From positions 1 to 39,839 of the forward strand of contig JAJFUV010000173.1 of the NCBI GenBank assembly GCA_021372245.1: a stretch of DNA of 39,839 nt. The letters run 5' to 3'. A program made the translations under genes and the position numbers. The notes under the pieces are model-generated. The model had not been told where the DNA came from and made no database searches. It saw only the letters and a program-made list of their open reading frames with translations. The stretch comes from Terriglobales bacterium (GTDB lineage Bacteria; Acidobacteriota; Terriglobia; Bryobacterales; Bryobacteraceae). Shown here one piece after another: positions 16,131 through 26,700 of this stretch. Position 1 is the stretch's first letter. Each line of letters starts with the position of its first letter.

Positions 16131-19100
16131 ATGAATGCACGTACCGTTCGCGCTCTTGCTCTCACGACCATTCTCACTGTTCCATGCGTCCTTGGCCAAA
16201 GCTGGCAAATGATCGGCCGCGTCACCATGGAGGACGGCACGCCGCCGCCCAAATCGGTCGGTATCGTGCGCGTCTGCGACGGCGGCACCGTCGTGGAAAC
16301 CCGCACCGACAAGCAAGGCCGCTTCGTAATGAAGCGGGTCTCCTCGGGCGGCATCGAAGACTTCGACCGTACATCCAACTCGTCGACTTTCTTCGGCGCA
16401 AACAGTATCGGAAGCAAGTTCGGCGGGGGCGTGGCGCTGATGACCAACTGCGTCTTGCGCGCATCGCTTGACGGCTACATTTCGAACACCATCGATCTGC
16501 GCGACCCGAAAATCCGCGAGACGCCCAATCTACCGCCGTTCGTTCTCAAGCGTAGCGACGCCGTACTGGACGCCCAATCGGAGTTCGGCGCGCGCCTATC
16601 CAGAGAGGGGCAGAAAGCCTGGGACCAGGCCGTGAAGGCTTTGTCCTCGAATAACTGGCCGGAGGTCGAGCGCCACGCCCGGGCGGCCGTCCAGTCGCAG
16701 CCGCGGTTTTCCCAGGGCTGGCGCCTGGTTGGCGCCGCCTGCTTGAGCCAGGGCAAGACCGTGGAAGCGCGAGAGGCGCTGGAGCGGTCCATCGCCCTGA
16801 ACCCGAAGTTACTTAGTTCACACCTGATGCTGGCGCGGCTGAACGTGAACGCTAAGGATTGGGAGGGCGCCGCCAAGGCCGCCCAACGCCTGATGGACCA
16901 GGATACCGGGCGGCGCATGCCCGAAGCGCAATTCCTGCTGGCGGCCGCCCAGTATTACCTGAAGGACTACGATGCGGCGGAAAAGAATTCGCGCGCGCTG
17001 TTGGCGAAGGCCTCGGAGATGCCACGCGTCGAATACATTCTCGGGCTGGTCCTGGCCGCCCGAAAGGATTACTCCGGCGCCACTGAGCATTTGAAGCGGT
17101 ACCTCGAACTGGAGCCCAAAGCCTCGGAGGCGGAGCTGGTGAAGAACTGGATCGCCAACCTGGGCAGGCCTGGCGCTCCCCCGCCCTTGCCCGAAGCCGA
17201 AGCCATCGACTTGACGCTGCCGGCGCCGGGCGAAGTTTGGATTCCCGGCGGCATGAAGGCGCTGGCCCTGGCCGCGCGAATGGACAAACCGTACACGGTA
17301 GAGAGCTTTTTCGCCGTTTACTCGGAAGCCCTGGTGCGACGCGGGGAGCCGGGCTCCGCACAGAGCATTTCCGGCTACCAGGGAACACTGGCGGACTATT
17401 TCGCAGCGGTCAGCGAACTAGTGCAGGCGGGCGAAAAAAAAGAGAACAAGACGGTAATCTCACTATCACTGTCGACGCCGGAAAAGCGGGCGCAAGCCGA
17501 AAGAATCCTGCCGCTGCTCGGTTGGAAGCTCTCTCCGGAGGGCAGTGGCTTCAGGGTGGAACTCGGCAACCAGATCAAGGAAGGCAGCCGGCAGGCGGTG
17601 CCCGCGCTGCTGGGCATCAATGAGCTGGCCATGCAGGAGGCCCTGGAAGCTGGACGGGATTATAGAATCGAGATCGTCTCGGAAAGCGCGCGGCTGATGG
17701 GGGGCGGCGCATGGGGCGCCATGCTGCCACCCAACCTGTCGCTGGCCGGAGGACTCGCGGAAGCTTTTGCGCGCGACTCGCGCCTGCCGAAACTTTACGC
17801 TGCGCTGAGCGCGATGGGCAACGACACTGCCGCAGCACTGGTAGGAGCCGTGGGCCTACGCGCGCTGGCTACGCAGCATGCCAACCTGCTATGGAAGAAT
17901 CCTGAAGCTTTCCGCCTGGCGGGCGGCTCGGCGGCGGCCCCCGGCGGGAGCGATGCACCGGCTGTCTGGACCAGACTGGTAGGACCCAGCCCGCGCGACG
18001 CCGGAGCGTTCTTCGCCGCTCTATTTGAGAAGGACCGGGGCCGTCTGGCGGGCTTCTATGCCACCGTCGCTAAGTCGGACGCCGCGCACCAACGGTTTCT
18101 GATGCGGACGGTGGAAGACGCCACGCGCTACTACGGGCTGTTCCGCGATCCCTATATGGTCATCCGCCCCGGCGATACGCCGCGTGGGACATGGCCGCCA
18201 AGTGACCTCCAGAATTTGCCGCTCGATGATGCGGGGCGTTTGCGATTCCCCGGATCGCGACTCGCTTGGACGAACGCAGCGGACGCGGACGCAAAGCTAC
18301 TTACCAGCTTCGGATCTCCTGAGGCGATGATCGCCGCGGCGCGTTTGGAATCTGCGAGAAAAGCGCCGCTCGACGCTTCGTCAGCGAGAGCTCTTGCGCG
18401 GCACTACGCGGAATGGCGAGGCCTCTTGCCGTATTTTGAGAGGCTTCCCGGTTTGGGCGCGGAGGAGTTCAAGGCGCTCGAAACCTTCGAGGCCGCAGTT
18501 AGAAAATCGCCGCCGGAGAGACGCAACCTGGTCATGGGCGAGTGGCACTCGCTGGTGGAGTTGATCGCTTTGGGCACTCAATCGGGTGCGCTCGACGCGA
18601 CGGCGGGTGCACGCCTGTTCCGGCGCGTTTGCGTGGAGTTACCGGACGGCGCATCCCCGGCCCGCGTCATCGCGATCTTGCGCGACATGACCGGGCAGGC
18701 GGCCAACCTGGATGAGGCGTTACCCTCGAAGCTGTTGCGTCTGGAAGGCGAGCGCCGCACGGCGTTTGACCGGGTAAAGGGCATGCAGAAGATCCCGCGG
18801 CTCAACGTGCGGGACGAAGCAGGCTTCCTCGCCGCGCTGAGCGGGGTAGTCTATGCAGCCCGGCTCAACCCGCAGCTTATTGTGCTGCGCGAGGACGCGG
18901 ACTTTTCGCGCCGCCACCAGTTCGCGGATTCCTCGCCCGACTCACCGGTCTTTCTAGTCGCCTCGCTGCGGCTGTCGAGCACACCTCCGGGCAGCTATTT
19001 CATAGGGGGATTCGGCGGTCTGGCCGAAAACGCCCGCAAACTGGCCGTCAGCCCGGCGCAGCCGTACATCGCGCCAGGCCAGTTGGACGACTCCGACGCG

Positions 19101-19943
19101 ACGCCGACGTCTTCGTTCGCCAAGGCCGACCCGCGCGACGGCGTGGCTGTGTTCACTACCGACGCGCGGCTGGTGGAAGTGTATGCAACCGTCACCGATG
19201 AACGCGGCCGCTACCTGGACAATTTACGCGCCAACGCTTTTGAGATCCTCGACGAGGGCGGTGCGCAATCGATCAAGGCCTTCGAGCCGAGTTCGGCTGG
19301 CTTGAGCTGCGCGCTTCTTTTGGACACGACCGGGAGCATGCAGGCCGCGCTGCCTGCATTGAAGAACGCGGCGCTGCGTTTGCTTGCCGAGTTGCGTGAA
19401 GAGGACGCGGTATCGGTGTACAGCTTCAGCGACGTGACGCTGGAGCGCCAGCCTTTCACAAAGAACAAGCGCGCGGCCAAGCGGGCCGTGCTCCCCGCCT
19501 ACCCGCATGGCCGGACGGCGCTCTACGATGCTGTAGCCGAAGTGGCTTACGCCATCTCCGGCCGCAGCGGCAAGAAAGTGATTGTCGTGTTCACCGACGG
19601 CGACGACAACCAAAGTTCAGTGACCGCCGAGCACGCCATCCGCCGGGCGCGCCTTGCCGGCGTCCCCGTCTACACCATCGCGCAAGGCGCCGCGCTCAAC
19701 CACCCCGGCTTGCTGAAGAAACTGGAGAGTATCTCGACAACGACAGGCGGCCTCGCTTTCAGCATCCGCGAGCCGCGGCAAATCGAGGGCGTATTCGACA
19801 AGGTCGCCGGCGATTTGAAACACGGTTATCTTCTCGCCTACCAGCCCCCGGAAGGAAAGCCCGGCGAGTATCGAAAGATCGAAGTGCGGCTCAAGGGCAC
19901 AAAACACAGTAAGGTTCGCGCGCGCGAAGGTTACTATCAATAG
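16131..19943 (+). CDS. Secreted TPR and VWFA-related domain protein, paralogue 1 of 3
   Basis: A 1270-residue exported protein. The signal peptide is residues 1-22 (MNARTVRALALTTILTVPCV...). Residues 24-140 form a carboxypeptidase-regulatory-like sandwich (GRVTMEDGTPPP) containing C49 and C107, conserved in both paralogues and probably disulphide-bonded outside the cytoplasm. TPR-like helices span about 160-335 (WRLVGAACLSQGKTVEAREA, then three more repeats). Residues about 350-1000 match no domain I know. The C-terminal VWFA-related acidobacterial domain starts near VYATVTDERGRYLDNL. Its MIDAS residues are D1065, T1067, S1069 (DTTGSM), T1129 and D1156 (VFTDGDDN), so metal-dependent ligand binding is likely. 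The start lacks a clear ribosome site. The ligand and function are unknown. It is followed 41 nt later by paralogue 2. Confidence 0.9.
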   Translation: MNARTVRALALTTILTVPCVLGQSWQMIGRVTMEDGTPPPKSVGIVRVCDGGTVVETRTDKQGRFVMKRVSSGGIEDFDRTSNSSTFFGANSIGSKFGGGVALMTNCVLRASLDGYISNTIDLRDPKIRETPNLPPFVLKRSDAVLDAQSEFGARLSREGQKAWDQAVKALSSNNWPEVERHARAAVQSQPRFSQGWRLVGAACLSQGKTVEAREALERSIALNPKLLSSHLMLARLNVNAKDWEGAAKAAQRLMDQDTGRRMPEAQFLLAAAQYYLKDYDAAEKNSRALLAKASEMPRVEYILGLVLAARKDYSGATEHLKRYLELEPKASEAELVKNWIANLGRPGAPPPLPEAEAIDLTLPAPGEVWIPGGMKALALAARMDKPYTVESFFAVYSEALVRRGEPGSAQSISGYQGTLADYFAAVSELVQAGEKKENKTVISLSLSTPEKRAQAERILPLLGWKLSPEGSGFRVELGNQIKEGSRQAVPALLGINELAMQEALEAGRDYRIEIVSESARLMGGGAWGAMLPPNLSLAGGLAEAFARDSRLPKLYAALSAMGNDTAAALVGAVGLRALATQHANLLWKNPEAFRLAGGSAAAPGGSDAPAVWTRLVGPSPRDAGAFFAALFEKDRGRLAGFYATVAKSDAAHQRFLMRTVEDATRYYGLFRDPYMVIRPGDTPRGTWPPSDLQNLPLDDAGRLRFPGSRLAWTNAADADAKLLTSFGSPEAMIAAARLESARKAPLDASSARALARHYAEWRGLLPYFERLPGLGAEEFKALETFEAAVRKSPPERRNLVMGEWHSLVELIALGTQSGALDATAGARLFRRVCVELPDGASPARVIAILRDMTGQAANLDEALPSKLLRLEGERRTAFDRVKGMQKIPRLNVRDEAGFLAALSGVVYAARLNPQLIVLREDADFSRRHQFADSSPDSPVFLVASLRLSSTPPGSYFIGGFGGLAENARKLAVSPAQPYIAPGQLDDSDATPTSSFAKADPRDGVAVFTTDARLVEVYATVTDERGRYLDNLRANAFEILDEGGAQSIKAFEPSSAGLSCALLLDTTGSMQAALPALKNAALRLLAELREEDAVSVYSFSDVTLERQPFTKNKRAAKRAVLPAYPHGRTALYDAVAEVAYAISGRSGKKVIVVFTDGDDNQSSVTAEHAIRRARLAGVPVYTIAQGAALNHPGLLKKLESISTTTGGLAFSIREPRQIEGVFDKVAGDLKHGYLLAYQPPEGKPGEYRKIEVRLKGTKHSKVRAREGYYQ

Positions 19944-19984
19944 CAGTTCATTCCCACACGTGATACCGTTACGCGTTGATCCAC

Positions 19985-22900
19985 ATGCGAACTAAGCTCT
20001 TACTTGCGGGTTTGTTAAGTCTCATAAATGCGTGGCCGGCAGTGGCTGGGGCAGAGCCGGACAAACTCATTGTGGAAGGGCGAGTAACCATGGAAGATGG
20101 TTCGGCGCCGCCGCAGCGAGTTGCCATCGAGCGTGCTTGCGGCGACCAAAGAACCCACATTGAAACCCTGGCCGGCCGCGACGGCCGCTACGCTTTGCGC
20201 AGGTCGGTGGTGCTTGGGTCCATAGATGCTCCCTCAAGCGGGACCAGAACCGATGCTGTCATCACCGGCGCAAACACCTGCGAACTCCGCGCCGTGCTCG
20301 CGGGCTTCGAATCCACGAAAATCAACATTGACGATTGGGTAAGAAGCGGGGCCGTGAGCCTTCCCACGCTGATTCTGGGAAAACACGGCCTTCAGGACCG
20401 GCTTCGTCAGGAGCAAGGTAAGGAAGTGCCCCGCGAGGCGCTCAAGGCTTGGGCGCAGGCGTCCAAAAGTATCGAAGCGCAAAAGTGGCCGGAAGCGGAG
20501 CGGCAGCTTCGCGACTTGACGCGCCGGCATCCTAACGTCGCACAGGCCTGGTATCTGCTCGGCACCGTCCAGGAAAGCGCCAAGAATCCCGCCGACGCGC
20601 GTAGAAGCTACCTGCGCGCTTCCTCGATTGATCCGCAGTGGTTGGAGCCATACGCCGCCGTGGCAAGGCTGGACATGGAACTGAAGGATTGGAAGGCCGC
20701 GGTGCAGTCAACGACGCGTTGGATCGAGGCCGACAAGCGGCAAGCGCACCCCGAAGCCTATATCGAGAACGCGCTGGCGCGCCTGCGTACTCGCGACCTC
20801 GACAGCGCAGAGAAAAGCGCGCGCGAAGCGATCCGGATCGATCAGAAGGGTCTCATGCCACGAGCCGAATATGTGCTCGCAGCGATTCTTTTGGAGAGGC
20901 GTGACCGCGCGGGCGCGATCGAACACCTGGAGCGGTATCTGAAGCTGGACCCGTCCGCCGCCAACGCCGGAACCGTGAGAGAGTTGATCGCCAAGCTCCG
21001 GATGCCCGTGGAAACCACCGTACGGCAGCTCGATCTGACGGAAACCGGATTGCCGTCACCAGCTCAGGCCTGGGTCCCTGGAGGGATGCGGGCGCTGGCG
21101 GCTGTGGCCGGCGTCGATCGGCAATTTTCCGCGGATGACTTCTTCACGGCGTACGCGAAGGCCTTGGCGCGGGGAAGCGCGACAGGCCCGGCCGACCAGG
21201 TGGCGCGCTATCAAGCCCGGGTCCTGGCTTTCCTGACCGCGGTGACAAGTTTGAGTCCGTCCACTGTATCCCTGGACAAGCCCATCGTGGTGACGCTATC
21301 GCTCACGAACGAAGGACAACTGGCGAGAACCAAGGAAGTGCTCGCGCTGTTTGGCTGGAAGGTGGTCGATTCGAACGGCGCGGCCAGGATCGAGCCTGGC
21401 GACCAGGAAGCGGATTGCCCACGTCAAGCTGTTCCGGCGGCGCTCGGCATCGACGAGATCGCCTTGCAGGAAGCCCTCGAAGCGGGCAAGAGTTACCGGT
21501 TCGAGATCGGCAATAGCACGGCGCGCTTGATAGGTGGACAGGTCTGGCACAAGATCCTGCGTCCCGATCTGACCTTCGGCGGAGGGATCGCGGAAGCTTT
21601 CGCGAAGGACTTTCGCCTGGCGCGTACCTATGCGGGCTTGAGCGAGATGGACGGGGCCTCGGCCGATGCCCTGGTTGCCGGCGTCGGCTTGCGTGAGTTG
21701 GTGATCGAACACTCAACGCTGTTGGCGGATTCGGCGCGGGTATTCCGTGTGCGAGGCGCTGCGATGGAATTGCCCGGCGGTGAGCCAGGGGAGGTACTGT
21801 GGAAGTCGCTTGCGGGCGCGAGTCCCCACGATGCGCGGCGGTTCCTGCGCGCCCTCTTTGCTAAGGACGGCGGGAGGCTGGCGGAGTTCTATGCGGCGGT
21901 CGCAAAGTCCGACGACGCGCACAGGAGGTTCTTTACGGCTTCGCCCGCCACGCCGCGGTTTTATGCTCTGTTCCGCGATCGCAATTGGCCAGCGGATGTC
22001 CTGCAGAACCTGCCGCTAGGCAAGCTGGAGAGCTTGCTTACGGCGCCGGGCCACGCAAACACGGTTCTGGCACTAGCCGAGATCCAGCGCACTCGTGCAA
22101 CCCCTCTGGACGAGGAGTCCATGCAGATTCTTTCGCGTCACATGGACGAGTGGGAGTCTCTGCTGAGTTACTTCAAGCGCCTGCCGGCGTTGGGCGTGGG
22201 AGAATTCCGCGCACTGGAAGCCTTCGCGGCGGTCCTGCCGGACTATCCGGCCGAGAGACGCAACCAGATGTTAGGGATGTGGCACGCGCTGGTGGAGTTG
22301 ACGGCGCTCGGCGTGAAGGCTGGTTCACTGGATGCGAAAGCGTGCGCGCAAGCCTTTCGCCAAGCGTGCGGGATTCATCACGACGGCGAATTCGCCGTTA
22401 ATGCTTTGGCGGCGCTGCGAGCGATGGCAGGGCCGGGAGCACCTCTCAGCGAAGCGGTACCCGTCAGCCTGCTGCGTTTGGATGGCGAGCGCCGGGCCGC
22501 CTTCGAAACCGTGCGCGCGCTCCAGAACGTTCCGTCCCTGGATTCGCGAGCCAAGGCGTCGAACGAGGATGCGCTTCACGCGCTGGCCGGGCAGGTCTAC
22601 GCTGCACACCTGGCGCCCGATGGACTGCTGGTAAGCGAGGACCCGTTGCTGTTGCGGAAACATAAGTTCCTGGAATTGAGTTTACAAGCCAAGTATCTGC
22701 CGCCATTTCCTCCCACTGAGTTGCGCATATCAACAGTTGGAGTAGCCAGTTACTTCCTGGGCGGTTTCGGCACTTTCGGAGAGTTAGTCAAGACGCTGGC
22801 GCCCGGTGGCGAGTACACAGTTGAGGATAGTAGCCAAAGGACTGCGGGCAAGGCCGCCAGCACGGACTCTCCCAGCCGGACCGATGGCCCGTTATCAGAA

Positions 22901-23701
22901 GTGACTTTCCGCGCCGACGCGCGCCTGGTGGAAGTCTATGCCACGGTGACCGACGACCGGGGCCGTTACGTGGACGAATTGCCCGGCAACGCCTTTCGGG
23001 TATTCGAGGAAGGCCGGGCGCAGCCGCTGGTCGCCTTCGAGCCCAACACGTCCAGTCTCAATTGTGCGCTATTGCTCGATACTACTGGCAGCATGCAGGC
23101 GGCACTGCCCGCGCTGAAGAACGCAGCACTGAAATTGATCGGAGAGCTGCGCGCGATGGATACGGTGGCGGTGTACACGTTCCGCGAAACGCTCTTCCGT
23201 CAGCAGGACTTCACTACCGATAAGCAGGCCGCCAAACGCGCCGTGCTGCGCGCCGTCCCCGATGGGACCACGGCGCTCTACGATTCACTGGCCCGCGTCA
23301 GCCGAGAGATTTCCCGCCGCAGCGGCAAGAAGGTGATCGTGGTCTTCACCGACGGGGCCGACAACGCCAGCACCTTGGCGTCGGACGCTGTCGTCAAGCG
23401 CGCCAAGACGATCGGGGCGCCGGTTTACACCATCGCCCAGGGTCAGGCCCTGCGGTTTCCGCATGTGCTCAAACAGTTGGAGAATGTGGCGACAGCCACC
23501 GGTGGGCTGTCGTTCGCGATTCACAATCCCGACGAGATCCGCGCGGTGTTCGAAGGCATCGCGGCCGACCTGCAACACGGTTACCTGCTCGCCTTCCGGC
23601 CTTCGGAGGCCAAAGCCGGCGAGTGGCGTAAGATTGAAGTTCAGCTCACAGGTGTGAAGACCCGTAGAGTGCGTGCCCGCGAAGGGTATTACGGACGTTA
23701 G
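19985..23701 (+). CDS. Secreted TPR and VWFA-related domain protein, paralogue 2 of 3
   Basis: A 1238-residue paralogue with the same order of parts. I use ATG 19985; a TTG at 19976 would add three residues, and neither has a strong ribosome site. The signal peptide runs to about residue 23 (AVAGA). The N-terminal sandwich (EGRVTMEDGSAPPQRVAIER) carries C52 and C99. TPR-like helices follow, then the unassigned central region with WVPGGMRALA, RQAVPAALGIDE and EALEAGKSYRFE blocks shared by all three. The VWFA domain has MIDAS residues D1032, T1034, S1036, T1096 and D1123. Compared with its sisters it lacks about 31 residues after the LFRD motif, where they have a proline/glycine-rich stretch, and this accounts for the shorter length. 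It lies 3 nt before paralogue 3, so the two are surely co-transcribed. Confidence 0.9.
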   Translation: MRTKLLLAGLLSLINAWPAVAGAEPDKLIVEGRVTMEDGSAPPQRVAIERACGDQRTHIETLAGRDGRYALRRSVVLGSIDAPSSGTRTDAVITGANTCELRAVLAGFESTKINIDDWVRSGAVSLPTLILGKHGLQDRLRQEQGKEVPREALKAWAQASKSIEAQKWPEAERQLRDLTRRHPNVAQAWYLLGTVQESAKNPADARRSYLRASSIDPQWLEPYAAVARLDMELKDWKAAVQSTTRWIEADKRQAHPEAYIENALARLRTRDLDSAEKSAREAIRIDQKGLMPRAEYVLAAILLERRDRAGAIEHLERYLKLDPSAANAGTVRELIAKLRMPVETTVRQLDLTETGLPSPAQAWVPGGMRALAAVAGVDRQFSADDFFTAYAKALARGSATGPADQVARYQARVLAFLTAVTSLSPSTVSLDKPIVVTLSLTNEGQLARTKEVLALFGWKVVDSNGAARIEPGDQEADCPRQAVPAALGIDEIALQEALEAGKSYRFEIGNSTARLIGGQVWHKILRPDLTFGGGIAEAFAKDFRLARTYAGLSEMDGASADALVAGVGLRELVIEHSTLLADSARVFRVRGAAMELPGGEPGEVLWKSLAGASPHDARRFLRALFAKDGGRLAEFYAAVAKSDDAHRRFFTASPATPRFYALFRDRNWPADVLQNLPLGKLESLLTAPGHANTVLALAEIQRTRATPLDEESMQILSRHMDEWESLLSYFKRLPALGVGEFRALEAFAAVLPDYPAERRNQMLGMWHALVELTALGVKAGSLDAKACAQAFRQACGIHHDGEFAVNALAALRAMAGPGAPLSEAVPVSLLRLDGERRAAFETVRALQNVPSLDSRAKASNEDALHALAGQVYAAHLAPDGLLVSEDPLLLRKHKFLELSLQAKYLPPFPPTELRISTVGVASYFLGGFGTFGELVKTLAPGGEYTVEDSSQRTAGKAASTDSPSRTDGPLSEVTFRADARLVEVYATVTDDRGRYVDELPGNAFRVFEEGRAQPLVAFEPNTSSLNCALLLDTTGSMQAALPALKNAALKLIGELRAMDTVAVYTFRETLFRQQDFTTDKQAAKRAVLRAVPDGTTALYDSLARVSREISRRSGKKVIVVFTDGADNASTLASDAVVKRAKTIGAPVYTIAQGQALRFPHVLKQLENVATATGGLSFAIHNPDEIRAVFEGIAADLQHGYLLAFRPSEAKAGEWRKIEVQLTGVKTRRVRAREGYYGR

Positions 23702-23704
23702 GGG

Positions 23705-26700
23705 ATGCATGTGGCTGTGAATCGCTTGTCGCTTATCCTTACCGTTTTCATGGGGCTTGTGCTCCCGGTGCAGAGGATGACGGCCCAGACCTGGTATCTG
23801 ACCGGTCAGGTATTGATGGAAGACGGCTCTCCTCCGCCCAAGCCGGCCATGATCGAGCGCGATTGCGGTGGCATAAGCGTCATCCGGGAAGCCTCCACGA
23901 ACCGTGACGGCAGGTATCACTTTCGCCTGATGGAGGTAGGCGGCTTGGGCGCGTCGCCTTTAAGCGCGCTTCCGGCTTCGCTGCTCCTGGCAGACACCCG
24001 TTGCGTTCTCCGGGCGACGCTTTCCGGGTACGAGTCGAGCATTATCGATCTTTCAGGATGGCGCCCAACCAATGATCCGCATCTGCCTACCCTCGTGCTG
24101 CGCCGCCCGCGACCCGAGGCGACCTTTCCCACCGAGGCCGGATCCGACGTGCCGAGACCGGCGCGCAAGGCTTGGGTAAAAGCCATGAAAGCGGTCGAGG
24201 CCGGCAACTGGCCCAGCGCGGAGCAGATCCTTCAGCCGGTGGTGGCCGCGCATCCGAAGTTCGCGCGAGGCTGGCACCTGCTGGGAGCCATGCACCAGAA
24301 CCAGCAGAAGGCCGGGGACGCGATGGATGCGTTCCGCAAGGCGATTGAGGCCGATCCGAAGGAACTCGGACCGCAAGTCATGCTGACGCGCCTGGCGGTT
24401 CAGATCAAAGACTGGGAAACGGCTCTCATAGCCAGCGAGGCGCTCGTAAAAGCCGATTCCAGACACCGCTATCCGGAAGCCTACCTCCACAACGCCGTCG
24501 CCCGGTATCACCGCAGCGACCTGGACGGTGCTGAGAAGAGCGCCCGCGAAGCCCTGCGTCTCGACCGCAAGCGCCTGCTGCCGCGCGCCGAATTTGTGCT
24601 GGGGACCGTGCTGGCGGCGAAGCGGGATTACCAGGGCGCAGCCTCCCACCTCGGGCAATACCTGCGTCTGGAGCCGAAGGCCGCCGACGCCGAAGCCGTA
24701 GGGACTCGGATCGCCAACCTGGGGAAACCGGAAACGGCGGCCGTGGCCGCGCAGCTCGAAATCGAGAACCTGAATCTGCCGCCCGCGGGCGAAGCTTGGG
24801 TTCCCGGCGGCATGCGGGCGCTTGCGAAAGCCGCACGCATTTCGACACCCGTAACTTTTGAAGATTTCTTCGACGCTTACTGCCGGGCTCGCGTGCGATA
24901 CGCGTCCCCGGATTCCAGCCAGAGTCTGACGGGCTACCTGCGCGGCCTGCGCGCCTATTTCGCAGCAATGAACGAGTTGTCCTCCGCCGGAGAACGACGC
25001 GAGGGGCGCACGGTGATCACCCTCGCCCTCTCCGTCGGGCCGCGGCGCGAAGAGACGCTGAGGGTGCTGCGTGCATTGGGGTGGAGCGTGGTCACCGAAG
25101 GATCCGCGATAAGTGTCGAGCCGGGCACGACCGAAGCCGACGGTGCCCGCCAGCCGATCCTGGGCATGCTGGGCGTCGACGAGATAGACATGAAGGAGGC
25201 GCTCGAGGCCGGCCGCAGTTGTAGTTTCGAGATCCCCACTGAGAATGCCCGCCTGATCGGCGGAGAAGCATGGGACAGTTTCCTCGGGACGCGAAAGGAG
25301 GCGTTTCCCGGCGCATTGGCGGAGGCATTCGTCCGCGATCTGCGCCTGGCCAAAGTCTACACCGGGCTCAGCACCATGGGTTCGGATACGGCGGCGACGC
25401 TGGTGGCAGGCGTCGGACTGCGCAAATTGGTGAGGCAGTACTCCGACCTGCTTGGCGAGCATGGCGCAGCATTCGCCTTGCGCGGCGAAGCTGCCGCAGT
25501 GCCGGGCGGAGAATCGGCAGAAGGTGTCTGGGCAAAGCTGGCTGATGCGAATCCGCGGGATGCAAAGGCATTTTTCCGCGCGCTGTTCGCGAAGGATAAC
25601 GGCAGGCTCGCCGCCTATTATGCGGCCATCTCACAAACCGATGAGGCGCACCGGCGCTTTTTCACGAGCGGCGATGCAAGAGCCGCGCACTTCTATAGGC
25701 TTTTTCGAAATCCCTATGAAACGTCCCGCCCCGGCGAGAAACCAGGAGGCTCCTGGCTGCCGCAATTCTATGGGCAGTTGCCGCTGGACGGCGGCACAGT
25801 GCGTTTTCCGGGAGGCCGCGGGGCTTGGTCCACGGTGCCCGCAACGGACGAGGACATCCTGGCAAAACTCGCATCGCCCGAGTTGTTCATCGAACTGGGC
25901 CGCATCGAGCGGGAGCGCGGCGTGCCGCTGGACGAGGCGTCCGTCAGGGCCATCCTGCGCAACCACGCCGATTGGCGGCCGATTTTCGAATATTTTCACA
26001 GGCTGCCGGGGTTAGGTGCGCCCGAGTTCTCCGCTTTAGAACGATTCACTGCGTCCGCGCGCGGCTTTGAGCCGGCCCGGCGGGAGATCGCGGTTGGACA
26101 GTGGTATTCCTTGGTCGAACTGCTTGCGCTGGGTGTAGGATCCGGCGCACTCGACACAGAAAGCAGCACCCGCTCATTCCGGCGCATCTGTGATTCAGTG
26201 GGAGCAACCGGCTCATCGGCACCGGCCGTGGAAGCGTTGCGGGCGATGCTCGGACGGAATGCCGATCCGGACGAGGCCGTGCCCGGCGGCCTGCTACGGC
26301 TTTCCGGTGCCGGCCGCGAGCGATACGATATGGCGAGGCGCTCGCTGAACGTTCCGCGCCTTGCGCGGCTGAACGCGAAGGATGATGCCGCGGTGCTCAA
26401 CGCGCTGAGCGGATTGGTATACGCCGCCTGGCTGGATCCCGAAGCGCTCCTGGTAAGCGAAGATCCGGGTTTGTTGAGCAAGCATCGTTTCACTGCCCCG
26501 GCATCCGGCCCACAAGCCGGCGCCCTGTTTGCCGGCTCGGAGTTGGTGCGCTCGCACGAGCCTCCAGGCAGCCGGTTCCAGGGCGGGTTCGGGGGATTCG
26601 GGGAACTGGCGCGCACTCTCGCGCGAGGGGAGGCCGTGGCCGTCGCGCCCGGGCAGGAGGCAGCCCACGTCCAGCCTCGCACCGCCTCGGCCGCCGCACA

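Noticed and set aside
15266..16447. 393-codon minus-strand open frame across the receptor 2/VWFA 1 junction
   Set aside because: It runs through a strong terminator hairpin and two real genes and contains no recognisable domain.
24053..25462. 469-codon minus-strand open frame opposite VWFA paralogue 3
   Set aside because: No family resemblance and full overlap with a strongly supported gene; it is the product of third-position GC bias.
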